64,000 nt of DNA. Origin: Paracoccus sp. N5. GTDB taxonomy: Bacteria > Pseudomonadota > Alphaproteobacteria > Rhodobacterales > Rhodobacteraceae. Position numbers and translations under genes: made by a program. Below the pieces are notes generated by a model, which saw only the letters and a list, made by a program, of their open reading frames with translations, was not told where the DNA came from and did not search any database. Below are positions 17,165-25,515 of this stretch, in pieces. The DNA is taken from contig NZ_AQUO01000002.1 of the NCBI RefSeq assembly GCF_000371965.1, positions 698,001 through 762,000 of the forward strand, read 5' to 3'. Numbering within the stretch: position 1 is the first letter of the stretch; the number at the start of each line of letters is the position of its first letter.

Positions 17165-17962
17165 ATGAGCAGAATTGACGACACGTTTGCCCGGCTGGCC
17201 GAGACCGGCGGCAAGGCTTTCGTCGCCTATATGATGGGTTGCGACCCGGATTACGACCAGTCGCTTGCGATCATGCGCGGCCTGCCCGGCGCCGGGGTCG
17301 ACATCATCGAGCTGGGCATGCCCTTCACCGACCCGATGGCGGACGGCCCGACCATCCAGGCCGCCGGCCAGCGCGCCCTGGCCGCCGGCGGCAGCGTCAG
17401 CCGGGTGCTCGAGATGGTGCGCGCCTTCCGCGCCGGCGATGACGCCACGCCGATCGTGCTGATGGGCTATTACAACCCGATCTATGCGCGCGCAGGCGGC
17501 GTCGATCGCTTCCTGACCGAGGCCGCCGAGGCCGGCGTCGACGGGCTGATCGTCGTCGACCTGCCGCCCGAGGAGGATGCCGAGCTGTGCCTGCCCGCCC
17601 GGGCCAAGGGCATCAGCTTCATCCGCCTGGCGACCCCCACCACCGACGACCGCCGCCTGCCCGCCGTGGTCAGGAACACCAGCGGCTTCGTCTATTACGT
17701 CAGCGTCACCGGCATCACCGGCGGCCCGGCCGCGAATGCCGCCGAGGTCGCGCCGGAGGTCGCCCGCATCCGCGCCGCAGCCGGGCTGCCCATCGTGGTG
17801 GGCTTCGGCATCTCGACCCCCGAGGCGGCGCAGGCGGTGGCGGGCGTGGCGGACGGCTGCGTCGTGGGCAGCGCCATCGTCAAGCAGATCGGCGAGGGCC
17901 GCCCGGTGCCCGAGATCCTCGACTTCGTGGCCAGCCTCGCCGCGGGCGCCCATCGCGGCTGA
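17165..17962 (+). CDS. trpA: Tryptophan synthase alpha subunit
   Basis: The 265-residue TIM-barrel alpha subunit cleaves indole-3-glycerol phosphate to indole and glyceraldehyde-3-phosphate. The catalytic residues are in place as E49 and D60 within IELGMPFTDPMADGPTIQ. The phosphate loop GFGIST and the mobile loop region (YVSVTGITGG) are present. No trpB is adjacent, so trpA is separated from the beta subunit here. Its 5' neighbour ychF is divergent. Confidence 0.97.
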   Translation: MSRIDDTFARLAETGGKAFVAYMMGCDPDYDQSLAIMRGLPGAGVDIIELGMPFTDPMADGPTIQAAGQRALAAGGSVSRVLEMVRAFRAGDDATPIVLMGYYNPIYARAGGVDRFLTEAAEAGVDGLIVVDLPPEEDAELCLPARAKGISFIRLATPTTDDRRLPAVVRNTSGFVYYVSVTGITGGPAANAAEVAPEVARIRAAAGLPIVVGFGISTPEAAQAVAGVADGCVVGSAIVKQIGEGRPVPEILDFVASLAAGAHRG

Positions 17963-18064
17963 GCCACCCCTCCGTTCGTCCATGCCAAACGCCGCGTTCC
18001 GCCCGTTTGCGGTTGGGAACCGGCGCGGCCGGGCTATGTTGGTCCCGAACGAACGGAGGATTTC

Positions 18065-18682
18065 ATGCCCAAGCTGCTTTACCACACCGGCGCCTGCTCG
18101 CTGGCGCCGCATATCGTGCTGGAATGGATCGGCGCGCCCTATGAGGAACAGAACGTCGAATTCGGCTCGGCCGAGCTTCTGGCCGCCAACCCCTCGGGCG
18201 CGGTCCCGGCGCTGATCGAGGACGACGGCTGGATCCTGACGCAATGCGGCGCGATCCTGCATTACCTGGCGCGAAAGCATCCCCAGGCCGGGCTTGGCGG
18301 CGCGCCGGACATCCGCGGCCAGGCCGAGCTGGAGCGCTGGTCCAGCTTCCTGACCGGCGACCTGCATCCGGCCTTCTTCCCGATCTTCATGCCGCAGCGC
18401 TATACCACCGGCACCGCCCCCGCCGACCGCGAGGCGGCGCAGGAAGCGGGCCGCAAGCTGGTGCGCAAGAAGCTCAGGCTGCTGGACGACCACTTGGCCG
18501 GGCGCGACTGGATCCTCGACAGCCGCTCGATCATCGACGCCTATGCCTTCCCGATGATCCGCTGGGCCGCGAAACTGCTGCCCGAAGGCACCGGGGCCTG
18601 GGCCAATGTCCAGGCCCTGCACGACCGCATCGCGGCGGATCCCGCCGTGCAACGTGTCCTGGCCCGCGAGGCGGGCGAATAA
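18065..18682 (+). CDS. Glutathione S-transferase family protein
   Basis: A 205-residue cytosolic GST. The N-terminal thioredoxin-like domain opens KLLYHTGACSLAPHIVLEWIG, in the style of beta-class bacterial enzymes. It has the cis-proline region NPSGAVPALIEDDG and the glutathione-binding TQCGAILHYLA. An all-helical C-terminal domain follows, ending with a conserved SIIDAYAFPMIRWA. GAACGGAGGATTTC precedes the ATG. It is followed 10 bases later by the fused dioxygenase-esterase, so it probably belongs to the same electrophile-detoxification operon. Confidence 0.88.
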   Translation: MPKLLYHTGACSLAPHIVLEWIGAPYEEQNVEFGSAELLAANPSGAVPALIEDDGWILTQCGAILHYLARKHPQAGLGGAPDIRGQAELERWSSFLTGDLHPAFFPIFMPQRYTTGTAPADREAAQEAGRKLVRKKLRLLDDHLAGRDWILDSRSIIDAYAFPMIRWAAKLLPEGTGAWANVQALHDRIAADPAVQRVLAREAGE

Positions 18683-18692
18683 GGAGAGCATC

Positions 18693-20222
18693 ATGCCCAC
18701 CGGCATCCATCACGTCACCGGCATCACCCGCCGGGTGCAGGCCAATGTCGATTTCTACGCCGGCTTCCTGGGCCTGCGGCTGGTCAAGCGCACGGGCGGC
18801 TTCGAGGATGCCGAGCAGTTGCACCTGTTCTATGGCGATGCCCTGGGCTCGCCCGGCTCGCTCGTCACCTTCCTGGTCTGGGAAGACGGCGCGCCGGGCC
18901 GGGTGGGCCACCGCCAGGTCGCCGAAATCGCCCTGGCCGTGCCGCCCTACAGCATCGGCGAATGGCTGACCCGCGCCATGACCGCGCGCATTCCCGTCGA
19001 GGGCCCGGCGCGCGAACATGGCGAGACGGTGCTGCGGCTGAAGGACCCGGACGGCATCATCGTCAAGCTGGTGGGCCTGGACCTGCCGGCCACCGCCCCC
19101 CTGCCCGATCCCATCGCGCCGACCCGGCTGCGGTCGGTGACGCTGCTGACCGAAAAGCCGGCCGAGACCGCGGCTTTCGCCGCCCGCTTCGGCTATCGCC
19201 CCGGCCCGGTCGAGGGCGCGGTGCAGCGGCTGGTCTCCGACCGGGACGCGATCGACATCCGCGACGCCACCGGCTTCTTTCCCGGCATTCCCGGCACCGG
19301 CACCCTCGATCACGTCGCCTTCCGCGCGGTGGATGCCGACGCGGTGCGGGCGATGGAGCAGGCGTTGCAGGGCACCGACGTGACCCATGTGCACGACCGG
19401 AAGTATTTCCTGTCGCTCTATGTCCGCGAACCGGCGGGCACGCTGCTGGAATATGCCACCGATGCTCCCGGCTTCACCGTCGACGAGGCGCCGGAGAATC
19501 TGGGCGAGACGCTGTTCGTGCCCCCCCATGACGCGGCGCGCGCCGACGATCTGCGCGTGATCCTGCCGCAATTCGCCCTGCCGGGCGAGGAAAGGACGCC
19601 GATGCGCGAACTGCATTTCATCCACCGCTTCCACCGGCCGGACAATCCCGACGGCAGCACCATCGTGCTGCTGCACGGCACCGGCGGCAACGAGACCGAC
19701 CTGATGCCGCTGGCCGCCCGGCTGGCGCCCCGCGCGACCCTTCTGGGCGTGCGCGGCCGCTCGACCGAAGAGGGCATCAACCGCTGGTTTCGCCGCTTCG
19801 ACGCCGTGACCTACGACCAGGCCGACATCCGTGCCGAATCCGAGGCCTTCGCCGGCTTCATCGCCGAGGCGGCGCGGGCTTACGCCCTGGACCCGCAGGC
19901 GCTGACCTATCTGGGCTATTCGAACGGCGCCAATCTGCTGGGGGCGGTCCTGCAACTGCACCCCGGGCTGATCCGCCGGGCGGTGCTGCTGCGCGGCATC
20001 CAGGTGCTCGAGGACCCGCCGGCGCTGGCGCCCGATGCGTTGGCCGGCAGCCGGGCGCTGCTGCTTCACGGCGCGCGCGACCCCTTCGGCCGGATGGCAC
20101 CGGCGCTGGAACAGGCGCTGCGCGCCGGCGGTGCCGATCTGCAGGCCGAGACGCTTGCCGCCGGGCACGAGCTGTCGCCGCTGGACCTGGCGGCCGCGCA
20201 GGGCTGGCTGGCGCGGGCCTGA
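18693..20222 (+). CDS. Fused VOC ring-cleaving dioxygenase-like and alpha/beta-hydrolase protein (MhqO+MhqD-like)
   Basis: A 509-residue two-part protein. Residues about 1-285 are two vicinal-oxygen-chelate modules like MhqO, with candidate metal ligands His in GIHHVTG (residues 6-7), His207 in LDHVAF and Glu253 in LLEYATD. Residues about 305-509 are an esterase/phospholipase-like alpha/beta hydrolase: LHGTGGNETDL oxyanion region, nucleophile S410 in GYSNG, D463 and H492. In Firmicutes mhqO and mhqD are neighbouring genes of the quinone-responsive MhqR regulon. Here they are one chain, flanked by a GST and an FMN reductase. GGAGAG before ATG 18693 supports the start. Confidence 0.85.
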   Translation: MPTGIHHVTGITRRVQANVDFYAGFLGLRLVKRTGGFEDAEQLHLFYGDALGSPGSLVTFLVWEDGAPGRVGHRQVAEIALAVPPYSIGEWLTRAMTARIPVEGPAREHGETVLRLKDPDGIIVKLVGLDLPATAPLPDPIAPTRLRSVTLLTEKPAETAAFAARFGYRPGPVEGAVQRLVSDRDAIDIRDATGFFPGIPGTGTLDHVAFRAVDADAVRAMEQALQGTDVTHVHDRKYFLSLYVREPAGTLLEYATDAPGFTVDEAPENLGETLFVPPHDAARADDLRVILPQFALPGEERTPMRELHFIHRFHRPDNPDGSTIVLLHGTGGNETDLMPLAARLAPRATLLGVRGRSTEEGINRWFRRFDAVTYDQADIRAESEAFAGFIAEAARAYALDPQALTYLGYSNGANLLGAVLQLHPGLIRRAVLLRGIQVLEDPPALAPDALAGSRALLLHGARDPFGRMAPALEQALRAGGADLQAETLAAGHELSPLDLAAAQGWLARA

Positions 20223-20225
20223 CCG

Positions 20226-20250
20226 GCCGGGGCGGCGGTTCCGCCCCGGC
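20226..20250 (+). terminator. Terminator-like hairpin after the fusion gene
   Basis: A ten-pair perfect stem GCCGGGGCGG / CCGCCCCGGC with a five-base loop is followed by TGTTTCC, three bases after the stop. The following reductase therefore probably has its own promoter in 20251-20376. Confidence 0.5.
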
Positions 20251-20376
20251 TGTTTCCAAAATCCGAACGCGGCTTTTCCATATGTCCGGCTTGCCGGAAA
20301 GCGCCGCCGCCGCCAGATTGCGGGAACAAGGATTTGCGCCCGCGCGCTCGGGCCCATGAAAGCAAGGACAGATCAG

Positions 20377-20967
20377 ATGACCAAACCGAATATCGCCATC
20401 ATCATCGGCTCGACCCGCGACACGCGCTTTGCCGACAAGCCGGCGGCCTGGCTGCTGGAAAACGTCTCGACCCGCGAGGACATGCGCTTCGAGCTGGTGG
20501 ACCTGCGCGACTATGACCTGCCGCTGTTCAACGAGGCCGCCTCGAACCTGTGGATGCCGTCGCAGGACCCGCGCGCGGTGAAATGGCAGCAGAAGCTGGC
20601 CGAGTTCGACGGCTACATCTTCCTGACCGCCGAATACAACCATTCGGTCACCGGCTCGCTGAAGAATGCGCTGGACCAGGCCTATAAGGAATGGAACCGC
20701 AAACCGGCCGCGGCCATGGGCTATGGCGGCGTCGGCGCCGCCCGCGCCATCGAGCACCTGCGCGGCATCGCCGTCGAGTTGCAGATGGTGCCGCTGCGCA
20801 ACGCTGTGCATCTGGGCGGCGGCGACTTTTTCAAGGTCTCGCCCCTGGGCGCCAATGGCCCGATGTCCGAGGTCGAGGGCAACCTGAAGCCCGCGCTCGA
20901 CGCCATGCTGAACGAGCTGCACTGGTGGGCCGAGGCGACCATGGCGCAGCGCGCCAAGACCGCCTGA
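20377..20967 (+). CDS. NADPH-dependent FMN reductase / quinone reductase family
   Basis: A 196-residue flavodoxin-fold reductase. The FMN phosphate loop is IIIGSTRDTRFADK near the N terminus, and the family signature AEYNHSVTGSLKNALD is in the middle, followed by GYGGVGAARAIEHLR. Such enzymes reduce FMN, quinones, azo or nitro compounds with NADPH. AAGGA nine bases before ATG 20377 was used for the start; ATG 20356 would add MKARTDQ. Its place after the dioxygenase-esterase fusion suggests a role in quinone or electrophile reduction. Confidence 0.88.
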   Translation: MTKPNIAIIIGSTRDTRFADKPAAWLLENVSTREDMRFELVDLRDYDLPLFNEAASNLWMPSQDPRAVKWQQKLAEFDGYIFLTAEYNHSVTGSLKNALDQAYKEWNRKPAAAMGYGGVGAARAIEHLRGIAVELQMVPLRNAVHLGGGDFFKVSPLGANGPMSEVEGNLKPALDAMLNELHWWAEATMAQRAKTA

Positions 20968-20989
20968 TTCCCGAAACCACGATCTTTGC

Positions 20990-21013
20990 AGGGGCGGCTT
21001 GCGGGCCGCCCCT
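20990..21013 (+). terminator. Rho-independent-type terminator after the reductase gene
   Basis: AGGGGCGGC pairs perfectly with GCCGCCCCT (nine pairs, six-base loop) and is followed by TTTGC, 22 bases past the stop. Confidence 0.6.
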
Positions 21014-21113
21014 TTGCATGTCCGCGCTGAACGAAAAGCGAATTATCGATCAATAAATCTTAAAATTGCACGCATGCTGGTTTTGCCTCCCATAGATTAT
21101 TCTGTTTTATCAA

Positions 21114-21132
21114 TGTGATAATGTATATCACA
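21114..21132. promoter_or_regulatory. Perfect palindrome upstream of the Hint gene
   Basis: TGTGATA and TATCACA flank a five-base centre in an AT-rich island (roughly 21035-21170), about 105 bases before the Hint start. It resembles a dimeric regulator site. The half-sites look CRP-like, but the spacing between TGTGA and TCACA is nine rather than six. The AT-rich island probably holds the promoter. Confidence 0.45.
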
Positions 21133-21236
21133 GCACAACCGCATATTTATTTTGTCCAATTTGCATGGTTTTTCTTGCGCGTCCGGCAGATCTGCACCCA
21201 TGCTGCGGTCGAATTGACCCCATGGATGAGGATGAA

Positions 21237-22361
21237 ATGCCGACCACCTGGAACGCGCTGTATCTGGGCCGCGTGGCCCACGCGATGGATCCGCACGAAG
21301 GCGACAACAATGCCGAGAATGCCGGATCGTCCTCCTATGTCGGCCGCACCTTCGGCAGCAGCACCGATCCGCTTTACGCTCACATCCAGTCGGTCGAGAC
21401 GGTGGACCGCTACGGTCCGAACGACCGCCAGGGCCAGCCGTTCCTGAACCAGGACAACCGCAACGGCACCGACCAGTTCCGCACCGACCTGGACGGCGAC
21501 GGCACGCCCGAGACCTATGATTTCGACGCGGTCTCGACCTATAACGCCACCATCACCTTCGACGACGGCTCGACCCGCAGCGTGGCGGTGAACCTGTTCC
21601 AGAGCACGACCGGCGAGCTGTTCCTGGCGCCCTCGCAAAGTGCGGCGACCAATGCGGTGCTGGCCAGCGCGCCCATCACCACGATCCGGCTGAACTCGCT
21701 GGTGGCCAGCGGCAGCGAATCGGCCGGCCTGCTGACCGACCGGCCGCAGGTGGATTTCGTCTGCTTCGCCGCAGGCACGCTGATCCGCACCCCCGGGGGC
21801 GAGGTCGCGGTCGAGACGCTGGCGCCGGGGGCGCTGGTGCTGACCGCCGACCATGGCGCGCAGCCGATCCGCTGGATCGGCCGGGCCGAGATCGACCTGG
21901 TGCAGAGCCCGCATCTGCGCCCGGTGCGCATCGCCAGGGGCGCGCTTGGCGACGGCCTGCCGCTGACGGACCTGTTGGTCTCGCCCCAGCACCGGGTACT
22001 GGTGCGCTCGAAGATCGCGCAGCGCATGTTCGGCGCAGCCGAGGTGCTGGTCGCCGCCAAGCAGCTGCTGTCGCTTCCGGGCATCGCGCTGGCGGCCGAA
22101 CTGGACCGGGTGACCTATGTGCATTTCCTGTTCGACCGCCACCAGGTGGTCTGGTCGAACGGCGCCCAGACCGAGTCGCTGTTCACCGGCCCGCAGGCGC
22201 TGGAAAGCGTCGGCCCGGCCGCGCGGAACGAGATCCTGGAGATCTTTCCCGAACTCGCGGCGCAGGCCGCGCCCGACCCGGCCCGGCTGCTGGTCGCCGG
22301 CGCGCCCGGCCGCCGCATGGCCGACCGACACGCCCGCAACGGCATGGCGCTGCTGAGCTGA
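21237..22361 (+). CDS. Hint (hedgehog/intein) domain protein
   Basis: A 374-residue protein of the Hint-domain family common in Rhodobacteraceae. The first half is acidic and carries a calcium-loop-like DLDGDGTPE (about residues 84-92). The Hint domain starts at C176 in CFAAGTLIRTPGGEVAVETL, continues with the LVSPQHRVLV block and includes YVHFLFDRHQVVWSNG. It lacks the obvious C-terminal intein His-Asn junction, so full splicing is not expected, though autocleavage at C176 could be. GAGGA four bases before ATG 21237 supports this start; ATG 21222 is in frame. Location and role are unknown; secretion without a signal peptide is plausible for this family. Confidence 0.75.
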   Translation: MPTTWNALYLGRVAHAMDPHEGDNNAENAGSSSYVGRTFGSSTDPLYAHIQSVETVDRYGPNDRQGQPFLNQDNRNGTDQFRTDLDGDGTPETYDFDAVSTYNATITFDDGSTRSVAVNLFQSTTGELFLAPSQSAATNAVLASAPITTIRLNSLVASGSESAGLLTDRPQVDFVCFAAGTLIRTPGGEVAVETLAPGALVLTADHGAQPIRWIGRAEIDLVQSPHLRPVRIARGALGDGLPLTDLLVSPQHRVLVRSKIAQRMFGAAEVLVAAKQLLSLPGIALAAELDRVTYVHFLFDRHQVVWSNGAQTESLFTGPQALESVGPAARNEILEIFPELAAQAAPDPARLLVAGAPGRRMADRHARNGMALLS

Positions 22362-22371
22362 GCGCATGGAA

Positions 22372-22399
22372 AAGGCCGCCGGATCGCTCCGGCGGCCTT
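22372..22399. terminator. Bidirectional terminator between Hint gene and VOC gene
   Basis: A perfect 12-bp stem AAGGCCGCCGGA / TCCGGCGGCCTT has a TCGC loop. T-rich sequence follows on the plus side (GTTGCCTTCTT) and TTTTCC on the minus side. It lies between convergent stops. Confidence 0.75.
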
Positions 22400-22416
22400 G
22401 TTGCCTTCTTGGGCGC

Positions 22417-23361
22417 TCAGTCCAGCGGCCGCAGCCCGGCTTCGATCTGCGCCCGGCGCCCTTCCAGGAAGGGCGGCAGCGACAGGCTTTCGCCCAGGGT
22501 CTCCAGCGGCTCGTCCACGGCGAAGCCCGGCTCGTCGGTGGCGATCTCGAACAGGTTGCCGCCCGGTTCGCGGAAATAGAGCGAGCGGAAATAATAGCGC
22601 TCGACCTCGCCCGAACTCGGCACGCGCATCTGGTTCAGCCGCTCGGCCCATGCGTGGATCGTGGGCTTGTCCGGCACCCGGAAGGCGACGTGATGCACGC
22701 CGCCCGCGCCCTGGCGCGCCACCGGCAGGCCGGGCTGGACCGCGACGTGAAGCTCGGCCGAGGGGCCGCCCTCGCTCATTTCATAGACATGCACCGTGCC
22801 CTGCCCGTCCGGGCTGGCATAGTCGCGCACCTTGCGCATGGCCATCACATGGGTCAGCACCATGTCGGTCGGCGCCAGGTCCGGCACCGAGATGGTGATC
22901 GGCCCCAGCCCGTGGATCTGGTGCTGCGCCGGCACCGGGCTTTTCGCCCAGGGCGCGGCGGCAACGCCGGGCGCATCCTCGGTCAGGCGGAAGCGCTGGC
23001 CCTCGGGATCCTCGAAATCGAGGCTGGCGCGGCCGTCCAGCGTCGCGATCTCGCCCCTGGTCAACCCGGCATCGCCAAGCCGCCCGGCCCAGAAGTCGAA
23101 ACTGTCCCGCGCGATGCGCAAGCCGGTGCGGCTGATCGAATGGGTGCCGCGCCGTTCCCGCGCCGCCGGCCAGTCGAAGAAGGTCAGGTCGGTGCCGGGC
23201 TGCGCCAGCCCGTCGGCATAGAACAGGTGATAGGCGCTGGTGTCGTCCTGGTTCACGGTCTTCTTGACCAGGCGCAGGCCCAGCGTGTCGGTATAGAAGC
23301 GCCGGTTGCCGGGCGCATCGGCGGTGATCGCCGTCAGGTGGTGTATTCCGGTGAGCTGCAT
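22417..23361 (-). CDS. VOC-family ring-cleaving dioxygenase-like protein (MhqO-like)
   Basis: A 314-residue two-module vicinal-oxygen-chelate protein. The N terminus MQLTGIHHLTAITADAPGNRRFYTDTLGLRL has the first metal His and the family signature. The second module has GGVHHVAFRVPD and ends with FREPGGNLFEIATDEPGF, supplying His and Glu ligands. AAGGAGGAGC precedes the ATG at 23361. It is a stand-alone paralogue of the N-terminal half of the fusion at 18693. It is divergent from the LysR regulator at 23498, which may control it. The substrate is unproven; hydroquinones or catechols are suggested by the family. Confidence 0.85.
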   Translation of the reverse strand: MQLTGIHHLTAITADAPGNRRFYTDTLGLRLVKKTVNQDDTSAYHLFYADGLAQPGTDLTFFDWPAARERRGTHSISRTGLRIARDSFDFWAGRLGDAGLTRGEIATLDGRASLDFEDPEGQRFRLTEDAPGVAAAPWAKSPVPAQHQIHGLGPITISVPDLAPTDMVLTHVMAMRKVRDYASPDGQGTVHVYEMSEGGPSAELHVAVQPGLPVARQGAGGVHHVAFRVPDKPTIHAWAERLNQMRVPSSGEVERYYFRSLYFREPGGNLFEIATDEPGFAVDEPLETLGESLSLPPFLEGRRAQIEAGLRPLD

Positions 23362-23497
23362 GGTGCTCCTCCTTTCGTTGCAGCCAATATCGGCCTTGGC
23401 GCGCGTTTCCGCCACCGGACGGGTCGCGAACCTCGTGTTCGGCCAGATCGAACGGATGGGGCTTTCCGCAGGCCAGCCCGCACCCTATCTTCTTGCC

Positions 23498-24427
23498 ATG
23501 CGCTATGACCTGAACGACCTCGAAACCTTCCTGACCGTGATGGAGCTTGGCACGGTGACCGCCGCCGCCGCGCGGCTGAACCTGTCGAAATCCGTGGTCA
23601 GCAAGCGGATCACCGACCTCGAGGCGACGCTGGGCGCGGCGCTGTTTCGCCGCAACGCCGGCCGCATCATCCCGACCGAGGCCGCGTCGCGCCTGGCCGA
23701 ACGGCTGCGCCCGGCGCTGTCGGAACTGGTCGCGGCGGCCGAAAGCACCGCCTGGGACATGGACGGCGTGGCGCCGCTGCGCGGCAGCCTGTCCATCGCC
23801 GCGCCGATGAGCTTCGGCGTGCTGCACCTGGGCCCGATCATCGCCAGCTTCGCCGAGGCGAACCCCGAGCTGGAGATCAGCGTCGATTACGACGACCGCA
23901 CCCGCGACCTGGCGCGCGAGGGTTTCGACATCGGCATCCGCGTCGGCAAGATGCGCGACAAGGCGCTGATGCAGCGCAAGCTCTGCGAGGACCAAAGCGT
24001 CGCCGTCGCCGCCCCCGCCTATCTGGACCGGATGGGCCGGCCGCGAACGCTGGCCGACCTGCGCGACTTCCAGGGCATCGGCTACAGCCATGTGCCGAAC
24101 AGCCAGCTCTGGCAGTTCCAGGAGCGCGACCGCTTCGTCTCGCCGATGATCGGCGGGCGGATCTCGCTGAACAATGGCGAGGCGATCCGCTGCATGGCGA
24201 TCCAGGGCCTGGGCCTTGCCATCCTGCCCGGCTTCATCGTCGCCCCGGCGCTGGCCGATGGCACGCTGGAGCGCGTGCTGCCCGATTACCCCACCCGCCG
24301 GCTGCCCATCGTCGCCGTCTGGCCCCCCGTCTCTCCCATGCCTGCCAAGCTGCGCCGGTTCGTCGACCACCTGGCCGCCGCGCTGAAAAACCCGCCCTGG
24401 CAGGCGGACATCAAGGAAACGCCATGA
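23498..24427 (+). CDS. LysR-type transcriptional regulator
   Basis: A 309-residue LysR regulator. The helix-turn-helix MELGTVTAAAARLNLSKSVVSKRITDLEATLG lies within the first 60 residues, and the effector domain contains RISLNNGEAIRCMAIQGLGLAILPGF. Its stop overlaps the ATG of the luciferase-like gene (ATGA) and its start is 136 bases from the divergent VOC gene. It therefore probably regulates both. An inducer such as a quinone or aromatic electrophile would fit, but is not shown by the sequence. Confidence 0.9.
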   Translation: MRYDLNDLETFLTVMELGTVTAAAARLNLSKSVVSKRITDLEATLGAALFRRNAGRIIPTEAASRLAERLRPALSELVAAAESTAWDMDGVAPLRGSLSIAAPMSFGVLHLGPIIASFAEANPELEISVDYDDRTRDLAREGFDIGIRVGKMRDKALMQRKLCEDQSVAVAAPAYLDRMGRPRTLADLRDFQGIGYSHVPNSQLWQFQERDRFVSPMIGGRISLNNGEAIRCMAIQGLGLAILPGFIVAPALADGTLERVLPDYPTRRLPIVAVWPPVSPMPAKLRRFVDHLAAALKNPPWQADIKETP

Positions 24428-25443
24428 AGAAGATCGGATTCCTGTCCTTTGGCCATTGGTCGGACGAACCGGCCGCCGCCACCCGCAGCGCCCAGGACAC
24501 GCTGCTGCAATCCATTGACCTCGCCGTCGCGGCCGAGGAGCTGGGCGCGGATGGCGCCTATTTCCGCGTGCATCATTTCGCCCGCCAGCTCGCCTCGCCC
24601 TTCCCGCTGCTGGCGGCGGTCGGCGCGCGCACGAAAAAGATCGAGATCGGCACCGCCGTCATCGACATGCGCTATGAAAACCCGCTGTATATGGCCGAGG
24701 ATGCCGGTGCCGCCGACCTGATCGCGCAGGGACGGCTGCAACTGGGGATCTCGCGCGGCTCGCCCGAGCAGGTGATCGACGGCTGGAAATATTTCGGCTA
24801 CCAGCCCGCCGAGGGCGAAAGCGATGCCGACATGGCGCGGCGCCACGCCGAGGTGTTCCTGAACCTGCTCGAAGGCAAGGGCTTCGCCCAGCCGAATCCG
24901 CGGCCGATGTTTCCGAACCCGCCCGGCCTCTTGCGGCTGGAACCGCACAGCCCGGGCCTGCGCAACCGCATCTGGTGGGGCGCGGCCTCGAACGCCACGG
25001 CGAAATGGGCGGCGCAGCTTGGCATGAACCTGCAAAGCTCGACGCTGAAGGATGACGAGAACGGCAAGCCCTTCCACGTCCAGCAGGCCGAGCAGATCCG
25101 CATCTATCGCGAGGCCTGGAAGGAGGCGGGGCACGAAGGCACGCCGCGCGTCTCAGTCAGCCGCTCGATCTTTGCGCTGACCGACGAACGCGACTGGATG
25201 TATTTCAGCCGCGGCGGGAAAGAGTCCGACCAGATCGGCTTCATCGACCAGACCCGCTCGATCTTCGGCCGCGGCTATACCGGCGAGCCGGACCGGCTGA
25301 TCGAGGAGTTGCGCCGGGACGAAGGCATCGCCGAGGCCGACACGCTGCTTCTGACCGTGCCGAACACGCTGGGCGTCGAATACAATGCCCATGTGATCGA
25401 GAACATCCTCAAGCACGTCGCCCCGGCGCTCGGCTGGCGTTGA
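24424..25443 (+). CDS. Luciferase-like (LLM class) flavin-dependent monooxygenase
   Basis: A 339-residue TIM-barrel flavoprotein of the bacterial luciferase superfamily. It starts KKIGFLSFGHWSDEP, with the conserved AEELGADGAYFRVHHFA and the barrel segment KIEIGTAVIDMRYENPLYMAEDAGAADLIAQGRLQLGISRG. It probably uses reduced FMN, which the reductase at 20377 could supply. It is coupled to the LysR gene by a four-base overlap. No substrate can be assigned. Confidence 0.88.
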   Translation: MKKIGFLSFGHWSDEPAAATRSAQDTLLQSIDLAVAAEELGADGAYFRVHHFARQLASPFPLLAAVGARTKKIEIGTAVIDMRYENPLYMAEDAGAADLIAQGRLQLGISRGSPEQVIDGWKYFGYQPAEGESDADMARRHAEVFLNLLEGKGFAQPNPRPMFPNPPGLLRLEPHSPGLRNRIWWGAASNATAKWAAQLGMNLQSSTLKDDENGKPFHVQQAEQIRIYREAWKEAGHEGTPRVSVSRSIFALTDERDWMYFSRGGKESDQIGFIDQTRSIFGRGYTGEPDRLIEELRRDEGIAEADTLLLTVPNTLGVEYNAHVIENILKHVAPALGWR

Positions 25444-25449
25444 CGCAAG

Positions 25450-25480
25450 GCGCCGCCGGGGCTTCACAGCCCGGCGGCGC
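25450..25480 (+). terminator. Terminator-like hairpin after the LLM gene
   Basis: A perfect 11-bp stem GCGCCGCCGGG / CCCGGCGGCGC closes a nine-base loop, seven bases past the stop. No T run follows. Confidence 0.5.
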
Positions 25481-25515
25481 ACGCTAAGCTGGCCCTGCGC
25501 GAACAGGAGACAGCG

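Noticed and set aside
21114..21132. The TGTGATA...TATCACA dyad read as a CRP/FNR site
   Set aside because: The TGTGA and TCACA half-sites are nine bases apart instead of six, and the FNR pattern TTGAT-N4-ATCAA does not fit. It is left as an unassigned palindrome.
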